Positions 33,069 to 41,307 of a stretch of 64,000 nucleotides of DNA are shown in pieces. Numbering within the stretch: position 1 is the stretch's first letter; each line of letters starts with the position of its first letter. Location: the NCBI RefSeq assembly GCF_031157315.1, contig NZ_JAVIFU010000017.1:62001-126000 (forward strand), in the 5' to 3' direction. The position numbers and the translations under genes are program-made. The notes beneath the pieces were generated by a model. That model ran no database searches and was not told where the DNA came from. It saw only the letters and a list, made by a program, of their open reading frames with translations. Origin of the DNA: Paenibacillus sp. LHD-38. Its GTDB lineage: Bacteria > Bacillota > Bacilli > Paenibacillales > Paenibacillaceae.

Positions 33069-34235
33069 TTAGGCGTTAATTGTTCGCGTTCGTTTGCTCT
33101 TCTGGAAGGAGGTTATTGCTGCTATGAAAGCCACAAACAGGGCAATGCTGGCTACCCAAGGATTATACAGAACGGTCCCGTTTAATGTGATGGCGATGCC
33201 TCCCGCGCCAGCGCCTGCCGCTAGACCGATCTGAGTTACGGAGGTGTTCAGGCTGATGATAAGGTTAGCTGACTGAGGCACCTTCTCGATAAAGTAAGTC
33301 TGTGTAGCCGGACCCATAATAAACATGGACATGACCCATAGCGATATAAGGGCAATGGCAAGCGGGAACGAGTGGATCGCGAGGGGCAGCAGGAAGAGTG
33401 CGGCAACATGTATAACCATGCTGATGATCATCATCCGAACGCTTCCCCATTTGTCGACGGCCGAGCCTCCAATACGTGAGCCAACGGCACCGGCAATTCC
33501 GAATGCGAGCATTATAATGCCAATGGAGGAAGTGCTCTGGTGCAGGATCATATCCAAGAAGGACGTTAAATACGTAAACATAACCGAGTTCCCGAACTCC
33601 CTAAACAATACGAGCAGCAAGGCGAAAAGAATGACCGGATGAGAAAGTACGCTGAATTGTTTGGCAAAAGGGACCGGAGCGTCACCTTCGATATCAGGCA
33701 GCATGAGCGCCATAGCGATCAAGATGGCAAAGCTGCCCGCGGCGAGGAACAAGAAAATCATCTGCCAAGAGAATAGATCGGTAAGCGCTATGCCGATAGG
33801 TACGCCAAGAATCATGGCACTGCTAAAACCAAGAATAATTGTGCCGATCGCGCTGCCGATTTTCTCGGGGGGAACGAGCTTGGCAGCGGTGCTAAAGGCA
33901 GCGACAAGCAAGACGCCGGAGCTTGCGCCAAGGACGATCCGAGATGTTAGCAGCATAGTAAAGCTGGTACTTAGGAAGGAGATGGCGTTACCGATAATGA
34001 AGAAAAGCATGGCTAGGAGCAGAAGCTTCTTGCGCCCCATTCGCGCCGTCAATGAGATGACGATCGGAGTCCCGATGGCGAATGCGAGCGAATAGACAGT
34101 GATAAGCTGTCCAGCCACAGCCACCGAAACAAGCAGTTGATCAGCTAAAATATTCAGAATGCCAGCCACGACCAGCTCGGAAGTTGCGGTGAAGAAAACG
34201 GCTGCCGTTAAAATATAAATGACCAATCGATTCAT
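33069..34235 (-). CDS. DHA1-type MFS efflux transporter
   Basis: 388 residues from the ATG at 34235; an in-frame TTG at 34244 is too close to GAGAGGA. Twelve helices are predicted, with SLTARMGRKKLLLL as the loop 2-3 motif A and GVPIGIALTDLFSWQMIFLFLA as the motif C/antiporter region, typical of AraJ/YdhP-like drug or sugar efflux. An HxlR-family regulator gene lies just upstream on the same strand, and an imperfect 17-bp palindrome lies in the promoter region, so regulation by that protein is likely. Confidence 0.82.
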   Translation of the reverse strand: MNRLVIYILTAAVFFTATSELVVAGILNILADQLLVSVAVAGQLITVYSLAFAIGTPIVISLTARMGRKKLLLLAMLFFIIGNAISFLSTSFTMLLTSRIVLGASSGVLLVAAFSTAAKLVPPEKIGSAIGTIILGFSSAMILGVPIGIALTDLFSWQMIFLFLAAGSFAILIAMALMLPDIEGDAPVPFAKQFSVLSHPVILFALLLVLFREFGNSVMFTYLTSFLDMILHQSTSSIGIIMLAFGIAGAVGSRIGGSAVDKWGSVRMMIISMVIHVAALFLLPLAIHSFPLAIALISLWVMSMFIMGPATQTYFIEKVPQSANLIISLNTSVTQIGLAAGAGAGGIAITLNGTVLYNPWVASIALFVAFIAAITSFQKSKRTRTINA

Positions 34236-34331
34236 AGATAACAAATCCTCTCTCTTGTGTATTCTAGCGTCGGAGCGAAATGACTAGCCTTTATCAGCGG
34301 GCTTGCCGCGTCTGGCGAAGCTCTTGATTGA

Positions 34332-34417
34332 ATTATAGTTAAGCTGCTTTATTTATGTAAGAACGCAAAGCATTTGGATATCATCCAGTTATTTTGACTA
34401 ACTAACTTAAAGTAAGT
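34332..34417 (-). promoter_or_regulatory. Promoter and palindromic operator of the MFS efflux gene
   Basis: On the minus strand TTACAT (34355-34360), 17 bp, TATAAT (34332-34337). Upstream at 34401-34417 is the 17-bp palindrome ACTTACTTTAAGTTAGT (mismatched only at one pair and the centre), a candidate HxlR operator. Confidence 0.6.
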
Positions 34418-34437
34418 GCAAGAAGCGGTTAGCATGA

Positions 34438-34471
34438 CAAAAAACCGCTAAGGGAAAAAATCCCTTAGCGG
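34438..34471 (-). terminator. Terminator of the hxlR-type gene
   Basis: CCGCTAAGGG and CCCTTAGCGG form a perfect stem, followed on the minus strand by six T. Confidence 0.88.
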
Positions 34472-34495
34472 CAACAAAGATGACGTGCAATCCGA

Positions 34496-34870
34496 TTATG
34501 ATGTTTTGCCGACAGCATCGCTGCTTTGTTTCGGATTGCCCCACTTTTGCACCCATTTGTCCATTTCCTTCAAGGCTGATTGAAAATCGCTGCCTTTCTC
34601 AGTCAGTGAGTACTCTACGGTTACAGGGACAGTCGGAAACACTTTGCGGAGCACGAGACCGTTTTTCTCCAAATGGCGAAGTGTGTCGGTGAGCGATTGG
34701 GTTTTGACGATCGAAACGTTCCGCTGCAGCTGGTTGAAGCGCTGAGGCCCGTTAAGCAGCTCTTCTAGAACGAGGAAAGCCCATTTGGCTCCTAAAATTT
34801 GCAGCACTTCGCAGATGCTGGAGCTGGCTGTTTCCTTGCAGTCATTGTTTTGGCTTGCTTGCTCGGCCAT
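34496..34870 (-). CDS. HxlR family winged-helix regulator
   Basis: 124 residues. The HxlR core reads VLQILGAKWAFLVLEELLNGPQRFNQLQR, QSLTDTLRHLEKNGLV and VTVEYSLTEKG. Cysteines at about residues 11 and 20 precede it; in YodB, CatR and HypR a Cys in this place senses quinones or hypochlorite. The neighbouring efflux transporter is the likely target. GGAGGAG stands before the ATG. Confidence 0.85.
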   Translation of the reverse strand: MAEQASQNNDCKETASSSICEVLQILGAKWAFLVLEELLNGPQRFNQLQRNVSIVKTQSLTDTLRHLEKNGLVLRKVFPTVPVTVEYSLTEKGSDFQSALKEMDKWVQKWGNPKQSSDAVGKTS

Positions 34871-34942
34871 GGGATACTCCTCCTAATCAAAAGAAAGCTA
34901 GACTAGCATCGTAAATCGAACTTACTGTCATTTTATGCTTTC

Positions 34943-34972
34943 ATTATGAACAAACGCTCTTTATCATGTCAA
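34943..34972 (-). promoter_or_regulatory. Promoter of the HxlR-family gene
   Basis: Minus strand TTGACA (34967-34972), 18-bp spacer, CATAAT (34943-34948). Confidence 0.6.
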
Positions 34973-35087
34973 ATAAAGATTGGATGGCAAATCGTTAAGC
35001 GGCTTATTCCTTTAAACCGTTTTCTACATGGAACTTCATATGCCAGTATAGTAAGCTGATATTATATGAAATGGGAGGGATCATCTG

Positions 35088-35573
35088 TTGCAAACGATGT
35101 TTCGTTACAATTGGCTGGTTAGAGAAGAATGGTACCGTTGGTGCGAGGATGTACCTGCGGAGGAACTGCTGCGCAGCCGTACTGGCGGCGTTGGAGGGAT
35201 TTTGCATACTCTCTTCCATATCATTGACGTAGAGTGGAGCTGGATCCGTGTCCTGCAAGGTAAATCCGATTTTCAAGAAAACTTTGCGAATTATCAAACC
35301 TTGGAGAAGGTACGTGCGTTGGATCAAGCTTTCAGAGGGGATGTTGAGAATTTCGTTCTCTCCTGGGATGCGAGCATGGAGGCTCGTCCTTTCTATGACA
35401 CCAAGCCAGACGGCAGCGAGGCTATTGATGCATGGGGCGAGATAATGCGTCATGTCATCGCTCATCACATTCATCACGCCGGTCAATTGTCCGTTTGGGC
35501 AAGAGAGATTGGCAAGAAGCCGGTATCTGCAAACGTAATCGGAAAAGGGCTAATCGATATATCTGTTAAATGA
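35088..35573 (+). CDS. DinB family protein
   Basis: 161 residues from a TTG start, 8 bases after GGGAGGG (35073-35079). A four-helix DinB/YfiT-like fold is indicated by the three metal-ligand positions: HTLFHIIDVEWSW and HVIAHHIHHAGQLS. Members often act as thiol-dependent S-transferases using bacillithiol (BstA type); bshB2 elsewhere in the window makes that thiol likely available. Its stop lies in ATGA at the next frame. Confidence 0.82.
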   Translation: MQTMFRYNWLVREEWYRWCEDVPAEELLRSRTGGVGGILHTLFHIIDVEWSWIRVLQGKSDFQENFANYQTLEKVRALDQAFRGDVENFVLSWDASMEARPFYDTKPDGSEAIDAWGEIMRHVIAHHIHHAGQLSVWAREIGKKPVSANVIGKGLIDISVK

Positions 35574-35608
35574 TAGCTGGGTCACAATGTGCAGTAATGG
35601 GGGATAAT

Positions 35609-36706
35609 ATGCAAAATATATTCGAGGTTGCTCATACTTTAGTTAACCATGTTCGGGCAAATTTTCCGGAAGACATAGCTCTCATTGCATATTACGGTTC
35701 GTATGCGCAAGGAACAGCTGCAAAACGTTCAGATCTGGATTTCTTTTTCATTCCAGCCACATCCGATGGTTACAGGGCAAGCCTCCAATTTGTTTTAGAA
35801 GACATAAGCTTCGATTTCTGGCCTATCAGCTGGGAAAGAGCAGAGCGAATGGCGGCGTTCGAAGAGCCTCAGACGACGATTATCGCAAATTGCGAAATTT
35901 TGTACGTACGCTCAGATGAAGACTGTGCTCGTTTTCTTAAGCTGCGCGAAACAACTTTACAAATGTCCCGGTAAAGACTGAAGCTCGCTGAGAAAGCGGA
36001 AGCAGGATTGCGGGAGGTTTATGTTCATTTATATAAAATGAGCCGGACAGAAGCGGCTGGAGACTTATCCATTTGTCGTACCGAAGCCTATAATATTTTG
36101 ACAAAGGTGTTCCAGAGTCTCGCCTTATTAAATGGTACCTATTTCACCAAAGGCTGGGGAAAGAATAAGGATCAAATTATGCAGCTGACCCTAAAGCCGG
36201 CTGAACTTGAAGAGCGCTTGCATAAAATAATGATCTCCCGAGTAACGAATGAAATCAGAGAATTATGTGAAAAGCTCACGCAGGACACACTGGATATCGT
36301 GTTAGAAATGAAAGAAGCCTATGCCGAGGCGTCATATCCCGATAGAATGCATGGTTTTTATGAGGAGATCAAAGGAATTTTGGATAAGGTGCGGACCGCA
36401 TGTGAAACCGAGAACTACGATTTGGCTTTTTTCGGAGCGCTTGCTGCGCAGGACGAGATCGCACGGGCCTTATTTTACGCTGAAAAGGGTTTTTCGGTAA
36501 ATCTGGGCTTGGAAGGCCAGGCTTTGTATGACCGGTTAGGTTTCCTCGATTTAATCCCGCTGCTTGATCCCTTAGATTTCACGTCGCTTCTGGAAGCGGT
36601 CGAACGGCTCGATACGCTTCTGCAAAATCATCTAAAGGAACGAGGCGTGCTCATTCATCGCTTTGAAGGCATCACCTCATTGGCGCAGTTTTTAGAAACG
36701 AGATAA
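35609..36706 (+). pseudogene. Nucleotidyltransferase gene split by an in-frame stop
   Basis: One reading frame of 365 codons with a single TAA at 35972-35974, codon 122. The N-terminal part has the nucleotidyltransferase signature AYYGSYAQGTAAKRSDLDFFF with a later acidic residue (ISFDFWPIS), as in aminoglycoside-type or MNT enzymes. The part after the stop is helical (EEIKGILDKVRTACETENYD, AAQDEIARALFYAEKG) and resembles a HEPN/KNT-type C-terminal domain. Residues either side of the stop read LQMSR and RLKLAEKAEAGLREVY, consistent with a Gln codon changed to TAA. No ribosome site serves the second half (its TTG at 36008 has only AGGA touching it). Likely a nonsense pseudogene, unless read-through or a sequencing error explains it. 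Confidence 0.75.
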
Positions 36707-36735
36707 ATGGGATTTTAGCAAATAAGAAAAGAAGA

Positions 36736-36780
36736 GGCAGTCAAACACAAGCTTTCCTGTGATTGGCTGCCGCTTTTATT
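36736..36780 (+). terminator. Terminator after the split gene
   Basis: GGCAG, CAA and CACA pair with TGTG, TTG and CTGCC, followed by GCTTTTATT. Confidence 0.7.
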
Positions 36781-36784
36781 GGGG

Positions 36785-37030
36785 CTATTCGGATTCATTA
36801 TGAATGAGTGCCAGGAACGAGTCGATCAGCTCAGGATCAAAATGGTGACCGCACTGTTCTCTGATATATTCAAGGGCACGCTGCTCGGACCACTTTTCTT
36901 TGTAAGGACGGATGCTTGTTAACGCATCAAAAACATCAACGACACTTACGATACGGGCCTCTATCGGAATGTCCTCGCCGGCCAGTCGATGCGGATAACC
37001 GGTGCCGTCCCATTTTTCATGATGGAGATT
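36785..37030 (-). pseudogene. C-terminal relic of an HD-GYP domain gene
   Basis: The minus strand encodes about 80 residues of an HD-GYP phosphodiesterase end: NLHHEKWDGTGYPHRLAGED, IPIEARIVSVVDVFDALTS, RPYKE and FDPELIDSFL. The HD metal site and everything before the GYP motif are missing, and the frame upstream runs out of frame into the helicase gene end, 9-20 bases away. There is no start codon with a ribosome site. It is the leftover of a deleted c-di-GMP phosphodiesterase or similar gene. Confidence 0.8.
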
Positions 37031-37038
37031 GCATCTCC

Positions 37039-39273
37039 TTATATCTTTTTCTTCGGCAAGACCTTCGTTCCTTGCTCCATAGGCGATTGACACAAAGGAC
37101 ATGCCCGAGCCTCGGTTTGTGAATCCTCGTAAGTAATAATACGCTGCCATACCTGACAGGAATTGCTGGTACACCGCCAAGACAGAACCGATTCGGAATC
37201 GCCGTCCTCCTCTTCTCCATTCCTAAAGGCTGATCGGATAAATCGCGATAATTCTGCGGGTTTGCCCCGGTAAAGCGCGGGAGAGCTGATATACAGCTCC
37301 TCTTTCGCCCTAGTAACCGCAACATATGCGAGGCGTCTTTCTTCTTCCAGCGCTTCGGCAAGCGCGTCATCGCCAGTCTGGATGGAGCTGCGGTCACTAT
37401 GTTTATCGGCGGCAAGCGCGGAGCTGTGCGGGAGTATCCCTTCCGAGACGCCAATCACGAATACGACAGGAAATTCGAGTCCCTTGGATTTGTGTATCGA
37501 CATCAGTGATATCGCGCTGCGGTTATGCTCATGCTTCTGGAGCTGCTGCACGGCAGCATGTTTGTCCGTAATATCATCGATATAGGCTAAAAAAGCCTCG
37601 ATTGTGTCGTAAGTGCCCGCGGCTGCTTCGAACTCGTCCAGCACTTCCTTTAGCCCTTCTTTATGCTCCGTCATTTCATGACGCTTGCTTGTTTCGAGAA
37701 ATTGGTCATAAAAGGCTTGGCGCAGCTGCATAATAGCTGCAGCAGGCTTGCTGTCCGTTAATGATTTAATCAGCTTAATGCGTTCTTTGATTTTGTCCTT
37801 TTGAAACTCCTTCAGCTGCGGGAATTCAAGCAAATGGATAAGCGGCCATTTTTTTGCCCGCTGCTTATCTTGGTTCCAAATGAAGGCCATTGCTTGCTCG
37901 CGATTGACGTAAAGGGAAGGCAACAAGATTTCCAAGGCATCGAAATTTCGCCGATCCTGCGCCAGCCGCAAATGGGCAAGCAGCGGTTTGACGGCCCATT
38001 GGTCATAAAAGAGCTGACCGTCGCCGAAGTCGATGAACGGAAGCTCTTTGGTCAGCAGCAGCTCGATAAGCGCCCTGCTGCTGCTCGCTGTACGGAACAA
38101 GACCGCGAAGTCTCCATAGGAACGCTTGCCATGGTTAACCTGCTCTGTGATCGTATCCGCGATGAGCTTTGCCTCGTCCTGCGTTGTTTTGAGGCGGGCG
38201 TATGCTGGGTTTACACCTTTAGGCTTCACGGCCAGCAAGGTTTTCTCCTTGCGAAGCTTATTGTATTGAATGATGGCATTGCCAAGACCGACGATTGTGC
38301 TAGTCGAGCGGTAGTTAATATCGAGAATGTAGGTGGCGGCGCCTGGATATTGATGCTCGAAATTTAAGATATAATCATTTTTTGCACCGTTAAACGAATA
38401 AATCGTCTGATCGTCATCGCCTACAACCATCAGGTTGCGATGCTTGTCGGCCAGCATTTGCACGAGTACGTATTGCACCTGATTGGTATCTTGAAACTCA
38501 TCGATCATGATGTATTGGAACCGTGTTTGAAGCGTTGAAAGCAGGGTCGGGTCTTCCCTAAGCAGCTTATAAGCCTCTAAAAGAAGATCATCGTAATCGA
38601 GCTTATCCATGTCTTTCTTCCACTGCTCGTAACGCGTAAACAGCAGCTTGAGCTCACGTTCCTCCGTCGTCGAAGAAGGAAGGTCACTCACATTGATCAT
38701 TTGCAGTTTAATAGCCGAAAGCTGCGCGAGCAGCGTTTCGGGCTCGTATTCGTTTTGCAGCAGGAGCTCCCGCATGAGCCTTTTGAAAAAGATATGCTTC
38801 TGGCCGGTTTCTGCCAGAATACCCTGGCGATAGCCTCGTCCCCTCAGAAGCTGGAGGCAGAAGGAGTGGAAGGTCCGTGCCTCGACGCCGCTTGCCGCTT
38901 GCGGATTAACGACTGGCAGTGATCTGATTCGGCTGCGCATTTCATCCGCTGCTTTTTTGGAGAAGGTCATCAGTAAAATATGCTGAGGCCGCACATCTTG
39001 CACAGCAAGCAAATACGCGGTCCGGCATACGAGTACCGAGGTCTTGCCCGAGCCGGCTCCCGCTAGGGTTAGAGCGGGCCCATTATGATGACGAACGGCA
39101 GCAATTTGCGGCCGGTTAAGGGAGATGCCGTATTGCTCCAGCGCGCGAAAAAAACCGGAGTCCCGCTCATCGGAACCGACAAGCTGACGGCTCGTCTCTG
39201 CCTCCGCTTTTGTCGCTAAGGGAACCTCACTGTTTTTAACGCCGATGGGGAATGTATAATAGTTATTGCTCAC
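37039..39273 (-). CDS. UvrD/PcrA-like superfamily 1 DNA helicase with C-terminal zinc ribbon
   Basis: 744 residues. Walker A is LAGAGSGKTSVL (about residue 70), Walker B is YIMIDEFQDTNQVQY, with VVGDDDQTIYSFNGA (motif III), SIHKSKGLEFPVVFVIGV (motif V) and EERRLAYVAVTRAKEELYI (motif VI). It is a 3'-5' ATP-driven helicase, shorter than PcrA at its C-terminus; the end carries CTSNSCQVW and CPLCQ, a likely zinc ribbon. It probably acts in DNA repair or restart. The HD-GYP relic lies 9 bp beyond its stop. Confidence 0.92.
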   Translation of the reverse strand: MSNNYYTFPIGVKNSEVPLATKAEAETSRQLVGSDERDSGFFRALEQYGISLNRPQIAAVRHHNGPALTLAGAGSGKTSVLVCRTAYLLAVQDVRPQHILLMTFSKKAADEMRSRIRSLPVVNPQAASGVEARTFHSFCLQLLRGRGYRQGILAETGQKHIFFKRLMRELLLQNEYEPETLLAQLSAIKLQMINVSDLPSSTTEERELKLLFTRYEQWKKDMDKLDYDDLLLEAYKLLREDPTLLSTLQTRFQYIMIDEFQDTNQVQYVLVQMLADKHRNLMVVGDDDQTIYSFNGAKNDYILNFEHQYPGAATYILDINYRSTSTIVGLGNAIIQYNKLRKEKTLLAVKPKGVNPAYARLKTTQDEAKLIADTITEQVNHGKRSYGDFAVLFRTASSSRALIELLLTKELPFIDFGDGQLFYDQWAVKPLLAHLRLAQDRRNFDALEILLPSLYVNREQAMAFIWNQDKQRAKKWPLIHLLEFPQLKEFQKDKIKERIKLIKSLTDSKPAAAIMQLRQAFYDQFLETSKRHEMTEHKEGLKEVLDEFEAAAGTYDTIEAFLAYIDDITDKHAAVQQLQKHEHNRSAISLMSIHKSKGLEFPVVFVIGVSEGILPHSSALAADKHSDRSSIQTGDDALAEALEEERRLAYVAVTRAKEELYISSPALYRGKPAELSRFIRSAFRNGEEEDGDSESVLSWRCTSNSCQVWQRIITYEDSQTEARACPLCQSPMEQGTKVLPKKKI

Positions 39274-39343
39274 TACTTCATCACCTTTAGAAAATAATAT
39301 TCATTTATTATAACAGAACATAAAAAGAATGAGGGATGCCATC

Positions 39344-39904
39344 ATGATAGAATCAGCCAGAAAAGAAGATGTACAAGAAGTTTTGCCATTGCTCCTTGCA
39401 GCGATCGGCCACATTGCGTACACATTAGCGGGAACAGATGATTCATTAGAAGCAACGCGAGTCCTTTCAGACTTTTATATACGCGAGGACAATAGGATCA
39501 GCTATAAGCATGTGCTCGTTGATCGACGGGAAGACGGGATTGCCGGCATGCTGCTCAGCTATGCAGGGGATGGAGCGGCGGCGCTCGATCTGCCTTTTAT
39601 TAACCGGGCTGGAAGGAAATCAGGCGCACGCGCCGATGAGACCATTGCCGTAGAAGCGAAGGAAGGGGATTATTATCTGGATTCCATTGCAGTTAATGAA
39701 CGGTATCAGGGGCAAGGAATCGCCAAAGCGCTGATCAGCGCTTTTGAACAAAAGGGTCTGGAGCAAGGATACAGCAGGCTGTCGCTCATTGTGGAACCGG
39801 ATAATGCAAGAGCTTATGCGCTGTATAAAAAATTGAATTACATCGAGGACGGCTCGATTCAAGTGAGCGGAAGCCGTTATATTCGAATGATCAAGCAGAA
39901 GTAA
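39344..39904 (+). CDS. GNAT family N-acetyltransferase
   Basis: 186 residues from the ATG at 39344, with GAGGGA about 9 bases before; an upstream in-frame ATG at 39329 overlaps that site. The acetyl-CoA motif is DSIAVNERYQGQGIAKALISAF, and LIVEPDNARAYALYKKLNYI completes the fold. Substrate unknown. Divergent from the helicase gene. Confidence 0.82.
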   Translation: MIESARKEDVQEVLPLLLAAIGHIAYTLAGTDDSLEATRVLSDFYIREDNRISYKHVLVDRREDGIAGMLLSYAGDGAAALDLPFINRAGRKSGARADETIAVEAKEGDYYLDSIAVNERYQGQGIAKALISAFEQKGLEQGYSRLSLIVEPDNARAYALYKKLNYIEDGSIQVSGSRYIRMIKQK

Positions 39905-40011
39905 TAGATTCAAAAGTTAATTATGGAATAATAAGGATTCATACGGTAAGATGAGAGAGTTATAGCTGCTATTTATACTAGACTTTCATCGAATCCGGGA
40001 GCGTGTTTTCC

Positions 40012-41307
40012 ATGGCCATTGCAAGCTTCAAATCGAAACTAGCGTACAGTTCAGGTAATTTATCAGTAAACCTAATCGCGCAGGCCTTCGCATCATACAT
40101 CGTTTTTTATTATGTAGACGTGCTGGGCGTAAAGCCCACTCTGATCAGTGCGGCAATGGTTATTCATGGCATCGTGAATGCTGTGTTAAACCCTTTGTTT
40201 GGGTATATTTCCGATCGCACAAGAAGTCGCTTTGGCAGACGTGTTCCCTATATGCTGTTTGGCATGGTGCCGCTGGCGGCATTGTTTACGGCGATATGGT
40301 TTCCTGTGGGGACGGGGACAGTATTGTTTTGGTATTTTTTAACGATCGTGCTGCTTTTTGATATTTTGTTTGTTATGGTCGTTTTGAATTATTCGGCTTT
40401 GTTTCCGGAGATGTTTACGACGATGAAGGAGCGGGCGTCCGTATCCTCATGGCGGCAAATGTTCGGGATCTTGGGGATGATTATTGGCGTGGCGCTGCCG
40501 CCGCTCGTTTACGGTAAGCTGGGCTGGGGGCCGATGGGAGCTATTTTTGCAGGCATCGCGCTACTATTCTTGATTATTATGGTGTCAGCCAGCAAAGAGA
40601 AGGTCGTAGTTCAGCGAGAACAAATCGGGTTTCTCCAGTCTTTGAAATTTACGTTTTCAAATAAAGCGTTCGTTTTATACGTTATCGGCAGCTTTTTCGT
40701 CCAATTCACCTTTGCTATGCTGCCAGCGGCAATCCCTTTCTTTACCAAATACGTGCTTGGTGCCGGAGATGAAAGCAATACGATTTTGTTAGGCGCTATC
40801 TTTATTGCAGCAATACCCTGCGTCTACTTATGGGGCAGATTGGTTCAGAAATGGGGAGCGCGCCGAACGGTCATTGCTGCGGTCAGCTTATATGCGCTTG
40901 CTATGATTCCATTTGTATTCGTGTCAATCGTTGCGGCGGCGGCCGCGGCGGCTGCGGCGATCGGCATCGGGCTAGCCGGACTGCTCGTTCTGTTGGATGT
41001 GCTCTTGTCGGAGATTATTGATGAGGATGAGACGCGGACGAAGGTTCGCAGGGAAGGCATGTACTTTGGCATGAACGGGTTTATCGTCAAATGGGGCGTT
41101 TCGCTGCAAGCAGTCGTACTTGGCGTTATTTTAGAGAGCACCGGCTATGTGAAGGATGCCGTACAAGCGGAGACTGCTGTCTGGGGCATCCGTTCGATGC
41201 TGAGCATCATCCCGTTTATTGCTTTGCTCATCGCACTGGTTTTCTTTTTTCTTTATCCGATCAGTCAGTCAAACACTACAACAAGAAACGGTGACCTTAA
41301 GCAATGA
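40012..41307 (+). CDS. GPH-type sugar:cation symporter (MelB-like MFS)
   Basis: 431 residues from the ATG at 40012, 10 bases after GGGAG; GTG at 40003 is too close. Twelve helices. The MelB/GPH features are KLAYSSGNLSVNLI at the N-terminus, GIVNAVLNPLFGYISDRTRSRFGRRVPYML and the mid-loop SVSSWRQMFGILG. It likely imports a glycoside with Na+ or H+. One helix (about residues 302-316) contains an unbroken nine-alanine run encoded by a GCG/GCC-rich tract. Its stop overlaps the start of the next gene. Confidence 0.82.
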   Translation: MAIASFKSKLAYSSGNLSVNLIAQAFASYIVFYYVDVLGVKPTLISAAMVIHGIVNAVLNPLFGYISDRTRSRFGRRVPYMLFGMVPLAALFTAIWFPVGTGTVLFWYFLTIVLLFDILFVMVVLNYSALFPEMFTTMKERASVSSWRQMFGILGMIIGVALPPLVYGKLGWGPMGAIFAGIALLFLIIMVSASKEKVVVQREQIGFLQSLKFTFSNKAFVLYVIGSFFVQFTFAMLPAAIPFFTKYVLGAGDESNTILLGAIFIAAIPCVYLWGRLVQKWGARRTVIAAVSLYALAMIPFVFVSIVAAAAAAAAAIGIGLAGLLVLLDVLLSEIIDEDETRTKVRREGMYFGMNGFIVKWGVSLQAVVLGVILESTGYVKDAVQAETAVWGIRSMLSIIPFIALLIALVFFFLYPISQSNTTTRNGDLKQ

